Below, piece by piece: positions 46,201-58,030 of a DNA stretch of 64,000 nucleotides (position 1 is its first letter; each line of letters opens with the position of its first letter). The position numbers were made by a program, and so were the translations under genes. The notes beneath the pieces are model-generated. The model did no database searches, was not told the origin of the DNA, and saw only the letters and a list, made by a program, of their open reading frames with translations. The DNA is from Miscanthus floridulus (lineage: Eukaryota > Streptophyta > Magnoliopsida > Poales > Poaceae): the NCBI RefSeq assembly GCF_019320115.1, contig NC_089593.1:10674386-10738385 (forward strand). Reading direction: 5' to 3'.

Positions 46201-46693
46201 GTGTAGTTGCTCTTGTAATTAGATAGCTTGTGTAGCTTGCTAATTACCTTCTTGCTTGTGTAGCATAGAAGTTGCTCCCTTGCGTGGCTAATTTGGTTTT
46301 AGTAACCTTGTTAGTCACATTACTTAGTTTGTGTAGCTAAGTATTTACGCTCTCTAATTAGGCATTGGTTGCCTTGTTATTGAGCATTGCTAGTAAGCTT
46401 AGTTAGCTTTGTGCTTTTGCTTACTAGCATGTGTAGGAGCTCCCTTGTTGCTTAAAGTACTAGTGGCATAGGTTTGTGTAACCTTGCTCCTAGAATTGTT
46501 TAGGAGAGCTCTAGCTAGCCCAGCACCTTTGTTGCTTAATTGTTATCTTTGCAAGGTGCTAGTGAACATATATAGTGGGATATAGTCTTGGCTAGACCGA
46601 TAGTTTTAATTCCGCATTTGTATCGGTTTACCGATGCGATTAAGTTTTAGAAAAGACTATTCACCCCCCTCTAGTCGCCATCTCGACCCTTCA
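43230..46693 (+). mobile_element. Solo LTR, Copia SIRE/Maximus type, 3.46 kb
   Basis: Starts TGAAAGGTCCTTGTTTGG and ends GCCATCTCGACCCTTCA, TG...CA with short inverted ends (TGAAAGG / CCCTTCA). There is no internal coding region and only one LTR lies between the 5-bp duplications, so it is a solo LTR. The end (CACCCCCCTCTAGTCGCC) is a form often seen in grass SIRE/Maximus LTRs. A tandem duplication (44058-46175) makes it unusually long. The assignment is by recognition only. Confidence 0.8.
44058..46175 (+). repeat. Tandem duplication of 1,058 bp inside the solo LTR
   Basis: Unit 1 starts at 44058 and unit 2 at 45116, each with TTCGGCGCTTTCGGGAAAAT, followed by GACCGGAC/GTCCGGTC repeats, GGGGCTATAAATAGAAGTGG (near 44530 and 45610) and CAAGCTTGC at the end. 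The copies are very similar. Each carries a TATA-like CTATAAATAG, so the solo LTR has two copies of its promoter. Confidence 0.9.
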
Positions 46694-49093
46694 CTAAGCC
46701 ACTTCATCTCGTGCCTCGGCAAAAAAGGTTTACCTCTGTATCGACTCTTGAGAAAATCCGAGCGTTTTTCTTGGACCTCCGAGGCCGAAGAAGCCCTCGA
46801 CAAGCTCAAAGCGCTGCTCACAAATCCTCCTGTCCTAGTACCCCCGACCAGGGACGAGGCCCTCTTACTCTATGTCGCCGCAACGACCCAAGTGGTCAGC
46901 GCTGCCATAGTAGTAGAGAGGCAGGAAGAGGGGCATGCTCTACCCACGCAACGACCTGTTTATTTCATCAGCGAGGTGCTCTCCGAGACCAAAGCACGCT
47001 ACCCCCACGTCCAGAAGCTGGTCTACGCCGTGGTCCTGGCCTGGCGCAAATTGCGTCACTACTTCGAGTCTCACCCAGTGACTGTGGTATCATCTTTTCC
47101 CCTAGGGGAGATAGTTCATAACCGGGAGGCCTCGGGCAGGATAGCCAAGTGGGCCGTCGAGCTTATGGGGGAAACCTTGACTTTTGCGCCTCAAAAAGCG
47201 ATCAAGTCTCAGGTCTTGGCCGATTTTGTGGCTGAGTGGACAGACACCCAACTGCCACCTGCTCAAACTCAGATGGAGTGCTAGACCCTGTACTTCGATG
47301 GATCCCTGATGAAAACCGGGGTAGGCGCGGGTCTGCTGTTCATCTCGCCCCTCGGAGTACACATGCGCTACATGGTGCGGCTCCACTTCGCCGCCTCCAA
47401 CAACGTGGCCGAGTATGAGGCCCTCATCAACGGCTTACAAGTCGCCATCGAACTTGGGGCACGGCGCCTCGACGTCCGAGGCGACTCGCGGCTCATCATA
47501 GATCAAGTGATGAAGGAGTCAAATTGCCTCGACCCCAAAATGGAGGCTTACTGCAAGCTGGTACGACACCTAGAAGACAAGTTCGACGGTCTTGAACTAA
47601 ACCATGTCATGCGGAAGTACAACGAGGCCGCCGATGAGCTGGCGAAGATGGCCTCGGCACGGGCCCCAGTCCCCCCGAACGTCTTCGCTAGAGACCTCCA
47701 CAAACCTTCCATTGACTACACCTCGACGATAGAGGTGGGCCCACCTATGGGACCCACGGCAAAGCTCAATGCCCCCTCTACTGCCGAGACCCCCTCGACC
47801 GAGCCTGAGGTCATGGAAGTCAACACCGAGCCTCCGCAGACTGATCAAGACGCGGATTGGTGAATCTCGTTCCTCGATTGGCTTGATTGGGGGGAGCTTC
47901 CTAGCGACAGGACCGAAGCACGATGGCTTGCGCGCCGAGCCAAGACCTACGTCCTCTACAATGATGAATTGTACAGGCGAAGTCCCTCAGGTGTCCTCCA
48001 ACGATGTATCACTGCCGAGGCGGGCCGAGCCCTGCTTTGGGACTTGCACGCAGGCACCTGCGGGCACCATGCGGCGCCTCGGACGCTCATGGGGAACGCT
48101 TTCCACCAAGGGTTCTACTAGCCGACGGCGGTCACCGACGCCACCAAGCTAGTGCGCTCCTGCAAAGGATGTCAATACTATGCTCGGCAAACACATCTCC
48201 CGGCCCTGGCCCTCCAAACCATCCCCATCACGTGGCCATTTGCCGTATGGTTGCTCGACATGGTCGGGCCTCTACAAAAGGCCCCCGGGGGCTACACCCA
48301 TCTACTGGTATCAATCGACAAGTTCTCCAAATAGATCAAGGCTCGTCCGATCAATCGAATCAAATCCGAGCAGGTAGTGCTGTTCTTCACTAACATTATC
48401 CACAGATTTGGGGTCCCCAACACCATCATCACCGACAACGGGACATAGTTCACCGGCAAAAAGTTCTTGATGTTTTGCGATGACCACCACATCCGTGTGG
48501 CCTGGTCGGCTGTAGGACACCCAAGGACCAACGGCCAAGTAGAGCGTGCCAATGACATGATCCTACAAGGCCTCAAGCCAAGGATTCACAACCGGTTGAA
48601 AAAGTTTGGCAAGAAATGGCTCGCCAAACTCCCATCGGTCATCTGGAGCCTGAGGAACACCCCAAGCTGAGCCATGGGGTTCACGCCTTTCTTCCTGGTC
48701 TATGGGGCCGAGGCCATCCTCCCCACTGACTTGGAATATGGTTCCCTGAGGCTACAAGCCTATAACGAACAAAGTAACCGCACCACCCGAGAGGACGCCC
48801 TTGATCAACTGGAGGAAGCCTGAGACGTCGCGCTACTATACTCGGCCAAATACCAGCAGAGCCTACGGTGCTATCAGGCCCGACGCGTCCGAGGCCGAGA
48901 CTTGAAGGTAGGTGACCTGGTGTTGAGGCTAGCACAGAGCAACAAGGGCCACCACAAGCTGACCCCGCCATGGGAAGGACCGTACATCATCGCCCAAGTA
49001 CTGAAGCCCGGGACCTACAAGCTAGCCAATGAGAAGGGCGAAGTCTTCATCAACGCTTGGAACATAGAATAGCTACGTCACTTTTATCCCTAA
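46694..49093 (+). pseudogene. Tat RNase H, additional RNase H and integrase
   Basis: The frame resumes with HFISCLGKKGLPLYRLLRKS. RNase H: FSWTSEAEEALDKLKALL and SETKARYPHVQKLVYAVV. Additional RNase H: LYFDGSLMKTGVGAGL (47290) and EYEALINGLQVAIELGA. Integrase: zinc finger HAGTCGHH...CKGCQYY, catalytic WLLDMVGPL (Asp), ITDNGT then FTG (Asp), HPRTNGQVERANDM (Glu), and the C-terminal KVGDLVLRL...PPWEGPY. TAA at 49091 is the natural stop. Nonsense codons at 47282, 47861, 48119, 48332, 48446, 48668, 48821 and 49070 interrupt it with no frameshift. Confidence 0.95.
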
Positions 49094-49660
49094 ATTTCCA
49101 GGCATTGTATATGTCGTTTCTCGAAATACAATTAAAAAGCGTTCTTTAGTTGGTCTAATTTTTTGAGAAACCCCCCGAGCCCATCATAGGTCTCGGCAAT
49201 ACAGTAACACGGCAAGGGAGACTCAGCTCTGCCTTGGCAGAACCAAGCCTCCCTCGGGGGCTAGATGGGGGACTCCCCCCTAGGTCCCATGCACCATTCT
49301 TCAGTTGTTTTTCGCAAAAATTCCTACGCCAAGACTCTAGCAGGCTCTGACGAATCAGTTGAAAAAACCCCTCGGACCAAGCTCTATTTCCTAAGCAAGA
49401 GGCCGGTAGAGTCATGAGATGGCCTACGCCTCTAGGCTACGGCACTCCCTCACTACCTCTCGCCCAAGGGACGGCTTAGGCCCCAAGGGGGTGTTTTGCA
49501 AATGAAATCTGATCAGGAGCAACAGAGGGCAGAGGCTCAGAAACATAACAAAAACAACTAAGAAACACAAATACTTCAAAAATAAAGGCCTCGACGGCCA
49601 CAAGCGTTACGATACAAAAATAACTCCTACTCTATTTTTACATAGCCCCCGGGGCCCAGA
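49094..49660 (+). other. Spacer between pol and the antisense ORF
   Basis: No coding region recognised. It includes AGCCTCCCTCGGGGGCTAGA (near 49245), related in form to the CTCGGGGGCT motif next to the 3' LTR. Confidence 0.5.
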
Positions 49661-52600
49661 TCAAGGCTCAGGGCCTTCAGCACCGGCAGATGGTAGGGGA
49701 GGAACCACCTCCTCTTCGAAGAGCATCGCCAGCACCGTGCTAGGGCCTTCCACCACCTCCATCAGCTTCATGACCGCCACGTCAGCCTCCTCGTCATCAT
49801 CGGGCAGGACATACCCATCACTGATGGCCAGGAGGTCGACGCCGACGTAGTGGGAAGAGATGACGGCCAGCGCGCGCTTGACACCCATGTGCAGCGCTCC
49901 TCGGAGCCGCTCATGCATCTGGTTGCTCAGCGCAATCAAACGACTCCCTAGGGAGCTGCGTGACTGAACCCCTTCAACCTCCAAGGCCTCGCAGGTGGAA
50001 AGGGCAGCATGCTTCAGCGCCTCATGCTCCCTGATCTCGGTCTCGAGCACCGTCTGCACCGTGCTGGAAGCCTCGGCTGCCCGAGTAACCTCCGCCTCTA
50101 ACTCTGCACCATGGAGAACAGAGTAAGGTTGAGCGAGGGAAAAAACAACCTAAACTAGGAGAGGAAGCCCATGGAACTCACCCTTGGCCTTCAGCTCCCA
50201 GTGTCGGGTCTCGACCTGGTAGGCCTCGGCTTTCTCCTTCTAGCACAGGGCCTCGGCCCTGGCATCCTCGGCCTCCTCCTTCAAGCGCTGGGCCTCGACC
50301 CGAGAAGCCTCGGCTACCCTGAAAGCTTCACTCCCCAGCTCTACGTCACACAAGGGAGTTAGGGAGCGAACATAAGGAAAAGAAAACAAAATGAGGGGAC
50401 TAAAACTCACCCTCAACCGTCCCCCTCCAAACCACAGCCTCGGTCCACGAGGCCTCAGCTGCAGCAAGGGCCTCATCCAACGCACCTTTCATCAGCTGGT
50501 GTGCCCTCTGTTCCACCCCTAGCTGCCCCGTGAGAGCCGCGGCCGAGGCTGTAGCTTCAATGGCTCAGCCCCTGAAGGCATCCCGATCGCTGACCACACG
50601 GGTGAGCTCCTCCTCCAACTCCTTAACCCGTGCTGCCAGAGGGGCGAGTTGCGTCTGGGCCGTGGCCACCTCGACCTTCATGTCGGCACAACGAAGGCGG
50701 AGGTCCTCTACCTCCGTGCTCCACACCGACAGGAGCTCGTTGGCGCTGGCAAGAAGGCCCTTCTGCAACTGAAGCTGGTCCCAGACGCCCCTCTCCCGCC
50801 GAAGAAAGACCAACTTCCCAAGGGACCGGGTCTCGAGCTCCTGGGGAAGTAGAATGGGGGTCATTGATTGCAACAAAACTAGAAAAGGACAATGTCGCGC
50901 GAGAAAGGAAAACGCGATCCTGGGTGACTCCGGGCAATTCGTCGGCCACCACGGACAGGGCCGTCCGTGTGACCGCTCCACTAGCTAGCGGTATTGCTCG
51001 AAGGTGCCCCAGCGCCTGCCCTCGGCTGCGTCCTCGAGGGCAAACAGAGGCTCCCCCTCAGGGTCATCTTGGATCCGCCACAGTACCCGCGGGTGATCCC
51101 ACCCGCGAGGCTCAGGTCGCGCCCGCACGAGGGCCGAGCTTCCCTTGTCCAAGATCGGCGCTGGCTATTCCACGACACCGGCATCCTCGGCGTCGACCAC
51201 CTCCCGCGCCTGGGAAGTATCATCGGAGGAGATCGGATAGACCTCCGCCTCCCGGGCGCTCTCTCGCAACAGCGGCGGCCCCTGAACCAAGGGTGCCACC
51301 AAGGCCTTCGCCGCCTTCATCTCCGCCTCCTAGACAGACGGCCTCACCGCCAGTACGACGGCCTCGATGGTCTCGGGGGCTCCGGCCTCTGCCATCGTGG
51401 CCTCAGAGGACGCAGAAACACCGACCGCGGCCACTGCGGTCTCGGTGGTCTTGGGCGCCCTGGCCTCCATCGCCTCAGCCTCGGAGACCTCGAGGGCCTC
51501 GGCAACCAAGGGCACGCCGGCCCCATCCGACTTGTGAGCCTCGCCCTCGTGGGGTGGAGGCGCTCCCTCCCTCATCTGTGTAGGGGTCGCCTCGGCAGCC
51601 CCTCCTTGGGCGGCCGGTTCCTTTGGGTCGACCCTCACCGACACCGCGCCACGTCGGATAGCGGCTTGTGCCTCCGCCACCCAGTCGACGGAGGAGCCAG
51701 GGCTTGCCTTGAGCGCCTTAAGGGGCACCAAGGAAAGCTCATCCGCAGGCCGCTTTCGACTAAGGAAAAATAACCTACAGGGTCAGCGCAAGACCAAAAG
51801 GTGAACGGAAGACACTGTGACCCTGCCAAAAATACACTTACCTTGAACGGGGCGGCAACCGCTTTGCCACGGTGAACCTCGTCCGCAACGGCGGAGGCGG
51901 CGGCAGAGGTGTCGCCTCCATGTCCATCGGCGCCGGCCGGTCCTCAATGGACCCTGGCACCCCTTCGGTCCTCTGCGGGGGCGGTGGCGTCGTCTCCACC
52001 ACCACTTGTTCCACCACGACCGCCGAGCCCACCAGGCTGACGGCGCGTTTGCCCAACGCCCGTGCCTCAGCGTGTCGGCCTTGGCCCTAGAGCGGGCAAC
52101 CGCCGGCCCTGGGTCTGCTTCTCCTCCTCCTCCTGGGAATGTCGGGCTGCTTGCCAACGCCCCGGGCACCACCTCCACTACATCAGGAAGGTGGTCCAGG
52201 GGACCTCGCCCCACCTCGCCCCCGTCATCCCCATCCGAGGCCTCCATCGACAGCGATGTCGACGGGGATTCCTCCAACAGGAGACCATCCTTCCATTATT
52301 GACGGCGACACTTATCCAGCTCCTCGCACATGAGGATTTGCTTCGTGCGCTTCGCCGCCTTGGCATCTTTCCGCTTTTTCTACGCGTCGGCGTGCGCGCG
52401 GTTGATTGCCCACCGCCTCGCGTCCTCAGGAACAAGCGGTGGAGAGGAGTGTACGTCCCTCATCCCCTGTAGGAACGATGGACGTGCATAAGGAAACAAG
52501 GCATAAGGGGAGATTGAGGAGGCTCGGAGGCTACAGCGGCACACGACTTACCAGTGAGAGGAACCCCCGCGGTGGCCGCATCGCGATAGGGGTCAAGTTG

Positions 52601-53470
52601 CCGCCCCTCAGCTTCGCCTCTACTGTCTCCTCCACCCGACGAAGAATTTCCTCATCAGAAAGGGCAGAGGAGGACATCCGGGTGCCCTCAATGGACTCAC
52701 CCAGCTTCATCTCGAACAACCACCGCCGCCGAGCCATCAGCGGCAGCACCCTCTGGTGGTGGAAGGTGGCCACGACCACAGCCACGGTGAGACCGTGGCC
52801 CCGCAGCCTCGCCAGCCCCTCCAGAAGCGGCTGCAGCTTGGGCTGGTCGTCCTTCGGGATGCCATACTTCCATCTCTCCGGGCAACTCCCCATAATCCGC
52901 CCAGTGTAGGGGGGGAAGTCCTCCATCGTTGTTGTGAAGGTAGAACCAACTCGTGTACCACCGGCGATTGGAGGATGCGAGTTGGGCCAGGATGTAGAGG
53001 TGCAGGCGGTCCTGGCGCACTTGGAGAGTGCAGCCGTTGGCCCTCATTGCCTTCCTCTTACCCGACGTGCCCATCGGCTTGGTAGTGTGCCCCGCCCGGA
53101 ATAGGTGGAGCCACAACTCCCAATGGGGAGCAATCCCCAAATACCCCTCGTAGACGGCAACAAAGATAGCCGCCTGAGCGATGGAGTTGGGATTGAAGTT
53201 GTGAAGCTCCATGCCATAGTAGTGTAGGAGCGCCCGCATGAACCGATCCGCTGGGACGCCGAGACCGCGCTTGTGAAAGGAGCCGAAGCTCACGACGTAG
53301 CCGTCGCGAGGCCTTGGCTCTGGCTCGCCGTACGGAACAATCCACTCTGGCCTGGTGGGATCTATCACCGGGCAAAGGAGTCCACCGTCGACAAGCGACT
53401 GAAGCATCTCCTCGATGACGTCCGACGGATCCTAGGGGTCTGCCTCGACAACAACGATGTCGCCGGCCAT
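49661..53470 (-). pseudogene. Antisense ORF of the Tat element (Transposase_28 type), broken
   Basis: Minus strand, starting at ATG 53470. TAG in DP*DPSD near 53434 interrupts the N terminus. The best-preserved part (about 53330-53070) reads YVVSFGSFHKRGLGVPADRF, ALLHYYGMELHNFNPNSIAQ and YLGIAPHWELWLHLFR, the 'putative gypsy type transposon' domain (PF04195). A frameshift near 52910 leads to PPYTGRIMGSCPERWKYGI and VVVATFHHQRVLPLMARRRW. Downstream lie Ala/Glu/Pro-rich (51731-51330) and coiled-coil parts (ELEEELTRVV, 50600; 50059-49661). Segments are separated by probable introns. Function is unknown; such antisense ORFs are known in Tat elements of grasses. Confidence 0.8.
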
Positions 53471-55710
53471 GAGTGCGGTGGAGGAATCGAGTGCGGCGGT
53501 GAGTTTTTCTCTCTCTCCCACGCTCTCGCTTTCTTCTTGCTTTCCCCCTAGGCTTGCTCTTCTCCCCTCTTCTTCCCGGCACCCGCTGCTCTAGCGGCGG
53601 CTCAACGGAGGCAGTGCTAATGCAGGCAAGGTAAGACGAGGAGGGGCGAGACTCTATGGGTATTTATGCAGGGAGGAGGTGAAACGAACGGGCGACGAAA
53701 TCGGGGAAGTTTCCCCCCCCCCCCCGATCCGGCGCAGTTAACTGCGAGCCGATTTCACCGGCCCATGCGCCCACGTCTCCCGCATTAAATGCGAAAACAG
53801 TTACGTCCCATCCACCATGTCACGCTCGGCCACTATGGCAGCAGGCGTCGTTTCGCCTCCCCAGGAAACCACCTCAAAAGGCGCGCCACCCGTTGCCAAG
53901 CCAATAGGGAAGATATTCCCCACAGCCTATTCCTTTCATATGAAGGAACCAGGCTCTAAGCCTATTATGGTCCAGGGGTTCGAAGGCTGGGGCCCAAGGG
54001 GTTTCGACAGCCGCCCTAGGATAACAGAGTCAGGGACGACCATGGGCAAGCCTATACGGGGCTGAGACCCAAGCAAGCGAAACGCTTGGGACGCCCAAAG
54101 TCATGTCCGAGACCAGCAGGAAGGTCTCTGAATGGGATCCCACCGTAGGGAGGCACCGAGCCACCAAGGCCCAGCGAATGGCCTCGGCACCCACTAGAGA
54201 AATCCTCTGGTACTCTTGGAGTGTGTCTCTAGACCACTAGCCGTCCCCTAGCGAATGGGGTTCGGGCCTCCACTCGGACTACCCGATAACAGCTCACCGG
54301 AAGTGCCACCGCTCGTGCCCACTGAGGATAGCGAGGCACATTCCACCCCTCCTAAAAGAAGCGTGAGGGTCGCACAAAAAGTCAGGGGAACCCCCGACGG
54401 CCTTCTCGCTCTATGCAGAGGCTAAGGGGCTCTTCCTGCAACCTTGCCGAGACCCAGCGACCCTGGCTCGCACTCAAAGGGGCTCGGCAAAACAAACTCT
54501 CCTTCTGAGTGAAAAGGAAGCGTGAGGGTCATACAAAAAGACAGGGGAGCTCTTGATGGCCCTCTCGCCCTATGCAGAGGCTAGGGGGCTCTTCCTGCAG
54601 ATACGCCGAGGCCCCATGACCCAGGCTTGCGCCCAAAGGGGCCTCGGCAAACAAACCCTCACGCGCAAGGGGCGTATAAAAAGCCAGGGGAACTCCCGAC
54701 GGCCCTCTCGCTCCACGCAGAGGCTAGGGGCTCTTCCTGCAACCTTGCCGAGACCAGAATAGGCTCAGCAAACAAACCCTCCGTCTGAACGAAAAGGATA
54801 TGTGAGTGTCGGATGAAAAAGCCAGGGGACCCCTGACCACCCTCCTGCTCCTGGCGGAGGCTCGGGGGCTCCTCCTGCACCCAAGACAAGGACAAACGGT
54901 CTAAGTCCACGCTGGAAGTTTCGTTACAAATACATTAAAGGGCACCGAGCCCGTTACGGTCTAGGGGTTCGAAGGTTGGGCCTCCAGAGGTTTCGATAGC
55001 TGCCCCAGGGCAACAGAGTTAGGGATGACTTCGGGGCGAGCCTACGAATGGCCGAGGCCCGAGCGAGCAATCGCTCGAGGCATCCTAAGTCGTGTCCGAG
55101 ACCGGCAAGGAAGTCTCCGAATGGGATCCCACCGTAGGGAGGCACCGAGCCACTGAGGCCCAGCGAACTGCCTCAGCACCCACTAGAGAGACCCTTTGGT
55201 ACTCTTGGAGTGTGTCTCTGGACCACTAGCCGTCCCCTAGTGAACGGGGTACAGGCCTCTACTCGGACTCACCCGATAACAGCTCACTGGAAGTGCCCAC
55301 GCTCGTGCCCATCGAGGGTAGCCTGGCACATTCCACCCCTCCTTCCGAGCGAAAAGGAAGCGTGAGGGTCATACCCAAAGTTAGGGGGACCCCTGACGGA
55401 CCTCTCGCTCTGTGCGGAGGCTAGAGGGCTTTTTCTACAGCCTCGCCGAGACCCCCGCAACCCAAACTTGCGCTTATGGGCTCGGCAAATGCGATAAAAA
55501 CTACTCGCTCAAACGCGAAAACGAAAAAAGCCCCTGGAGGAGTAACTCCACTCCTCCAGGGCCTCGGGGGCTACACCCGGCGGGTGCGCTCACGCGCACC
55601 CACCGGAACCTCAAGAAACAAAACCCAATTCCTACGGGAGCGGGTATAAACCAAGCCTCGGCAAACCCTCAGGGAGAGTGCACGCACTCCCCCGGAGGCT
55701 CGGGGGCTAC
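53471..55710 (+). repeat. Long non-coding 3' region with tandem duplications
   Basis: A C run (53710-53722), then two copies of an about 430-base segment, 53970 and 54959 (GGTCCAGGGGTTCGAAGG / GGTCTAGGGGTTCGAAGG, then CCACCGTAGGGAGGCACCGAG), about 989 bases apart. Between and after them are about five short units of the form AAGCGTGAGGGTC ... GGCTCTTCCTGCA.CCTTGCCGAGACC (54360, 54515, 54665, 54790, 55360). Before the 3' LTR is GGAGGCTCGGGGGCTAC. No ORF was recognised. Confidence 0.85.
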
Positions 55711-57068
55711 TTTCGGGTACCTTAAAACGGGGTACCCCGAGCGAACATCAAAGGGGTCACTAAAGTCCCATCAAAAAACAAAGCTAGAAGGTAAGCCGTG
55801 GGCCCCTCACCCGTCTCGGTGTCCTGACGCAATCTCCGCCTCGCGCGAGGCTCTCCACGGAAGGCCTCGACAGGGAACGCAATCTCCGCCTCACGCGAGG
55901 CTCTCCATGGAAGGTCTCGGCAGGGGGTACATTCTCCGTATCGCGCGAGGCCTCTCATGGAAGGCCTCGGCAAGGAGTCCGATCTCCGTCTCGCGCGAGG
56001 CTCCGCTCTCCATCTCGCGCGAGGCCTCATTCTCCGTATCGCGCGAGGCCAGCTTATCCATAGTCCGTCGCCCCCGCCTCGGCCAGTCTTCCCGACAGCA
56101 CGTCATGTCTCATTAATACTTCAACCACTCCCGCAATCTCAGTCGGACGATGGCTCGACACTACAGAATGGCCGACGGGACCTGAGGTCACATCAGCGCC
56201 ATATCGGCTGAGACAGGGCACGGCGGGGATTACCGGTCACTATACCCTGACGCTGTGCCCATGATCAGCGCCCACACTGCACTGTGCCCCGCGATCCCCG
56301 CCTCGAAAACAACGCGACATAGATGGCCTGGCCCGGTTCATCACCGCCTCCAAGCCGGCACACCAGATCAGCCGCCCACTCGGGGCCTCGGTACTGTGCA
56401 CCAAGGTCTCGGCTATCTCAGGGTTCGTGCCCGCCGAGACCCCCCACTGCGGTGCAGCCTCGGCACTGACCAAGCCTCGGCCTCGCGCACAGTCCGTCCA
56501 CAGCGGCTTGCACGTCCACCGCCGCACCCACTCCGTGGCAGTCCCGGGGCTCCCACGACGCACAGGATTGGATGGGACTGGCACGCCGCCCCAGTGCTCC
56601 AAGGATGGACCACTCCGACGACCACGCCGCCACAGGAACAGGCCACAAGGCTCGGACATGCCGCCCCTGTTGGCACGACGCCGTATAGTTAGCACATGTA
56701 CTGTCCTTGCCCTCCCTTCAACTATAAAAGGAGAGGACTTGGCCACTTAGAGGGAGAGGGACGACGAAGAGAAGAACACCTTGTAACACACACGCACACA
56801 TCCCAGCCGCCTGAGAGCAACGTCTCAAGCGGCCCACACGACACCTTGCCGAGACCTGGGACTAGCTCCCTCTCTCCCCTAGCTTGTAACCCCCTACTAC
56901 AAGCACTTCGGTGCAAGGAATACAAGATCGATCTCTCAGACTGGACGTAGGGCATCGATTGCCTGAACCAGTATAAACCTTGTGTCTCTTTGCATCACCA
57001 TCCGGGATTAGGGGCACGCAGTTCAAATTCACTAGTTGGTTGAGGACCCCCGGTCCGAAACACCGACA
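55711..57068 (+). repeat. 3' LTR of the Tat element
   Basis: 1,358 bases. Its first bases are TTTCGGGTACC where the 5' LTR has TGTCGGGTACC, so the terminal TG is changed to TT. Relative to the 5' LTR it lacks about 55 bases after CCCTCACCCG (near 55811) and has an extra unit GCTCTCCATCTCGCGCGAGG near 56005. Otherwise the LTRs are very similar. Confidence 0.95.
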
Positions 57069-57073
57069 TTTAT

Positions 57074-57639
57074 ATTAGTAAAATATATGGTCAGTCCTTA
57101 AACTTGTGTGGGTGTACCTGTCATGCTCATACTCATAAAGTGTATTATTTTAATCCTTAAACTTATCAAGGTATGTCAAGAATACTTTGCTTTCAGCATA
57201 TCATGTTTTCGTCAATTTTATTTATGATATACATCTCCCTCCGTACATAGGGTCCAACAAGAATATTTGACATTTCCCTGGTAAGCTAAACCAGCTAGGA
57301 GTGGATAAGACCCTCTATTTGTAGGCTCCAACAGTTAACCGGTATCATAGGAGCAAGTTTTTATCACAAGCCATCCTAAACTTAGACTGCGCTTGGTAGG
57401 GCTCCAGCAACCGCTTCTCCAACAGCCTCTTCACTTTCCCAACAAAACACTACAGCTCCACAAGAGAAGCCCTGTGAAACGCGCTGAGAGAAGGCAAACG
57501 TGGGGGAGGGAGCTGAAAAATGTGCCTTCAACCTGCACCGTCTTCATATCCCCGGCCCCAGGGCGAATTTGCCCCAAGCATGGACAGAGGGAGAGGCGTC
57601 CAAACCGGATTGGACTCAGGGATTCTATGCGGTAGCGGC
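57074..57639. other. No gene recognised; possible end of a small DNA element
   Basis: 57090-57190 is AT-rich with CCTTAAACTTG text, like 26140-26230. From 57377 the text CTTAGACTGCGCTTGGTAGG resembles a hAT- or PIF-type end and may pair with CCTATCAAATGAGGCCTAAG at 58252-58271 (inverse CTTAGGCCTCATTTGATAGG). If real, the gene fragment at 57640 is inside that element. Confidence 0.35.
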
Positions 57640-58030
57640 GGCGGCAGCGGCGACTGCCTGCTCGACGCCTTCCTCCGCCTCGTCGACGCTCACGACTCTT
57701 CCGGAAGGCCGTGGTGGAGCTGAAGCGGGACGTGGCCGGGGTCCTGGCTGTCATCTGCCACCTCGATGACGCACGGTTCGCCTCCGTGCTCAGGTCACAT
57801 CGCAAGGCTGGCAAGGACCTCGATCACCTCACGACCTCGTTGCTGGCAGGGACAACGCAACGCCGGGAAGCCCTCGCACCTCGGTTGGTGGCGTGGGGGA
57901 GGTTGAGGAGGTCGAGCTGCTCGCTCTGCCAGCGTGTGGGATGGCTGCCACTGCTTCTTCCGTTTGGATGGCCGTCACCGCAGCTTTTGATGGACTTGAA
58001 CCGGCGCCGTAGCTTTTGTTGGGCTTGAGC
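57640..58030 (+). pseudogene. Gene fragment resembling a DUF241 (BPS1-like) protein
   Basis: GC-rich. Two frames join across a shift near 57700: CLLDAFLRLVDAHDS, then FRKAVVELKRDVAGVLAVIC and DDARFASVLRSHRKAGKDLD. This layout (helical, FRKAVVELK...RKAGKDL) resembles the plant DUF241 family of unknown function, about 300 residues when complete. Only about 100 residues can be followed. It is flanked by possible inverted ends (57377, 58271). Recognition is from memory and tentative. Confidence 0.35.

Larger units (their letters stand above)
37769..57068 (+). mobile_element. Tat-lineage Ty3 LTR retrotransposon, 19.3 kb, with nested solo LTR
   Basis: LTRs 37769-39156 and 55711-57068 with a perfect TTTAT target duplication. 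Order: primer-binding site 39159, gag, protease, RT, RNase H, additional RNase H, integrase (to 49093), antisense ORF (53470-49661, minus), long non-coding 3' region with duplications, 3' LTR. The additional RNase H and the antisense ORF downstream of pol mark the Tat lineage (RIRE2, Grande, Retand relatives). A 3,464-base solo LTR (43230-46693) splits RT from RNase H; without it the element is about 15.8 kb. Twenty nonsense codons in pol make it defective. Confidence 0.95.

Noticed and set aside
40681..49093. Stop-codon readthrough or recoding in Tat pol
   Set aside because: Three different stop codons are involved, at 20 sites including catalytic regions. Mutational decay explains them better.
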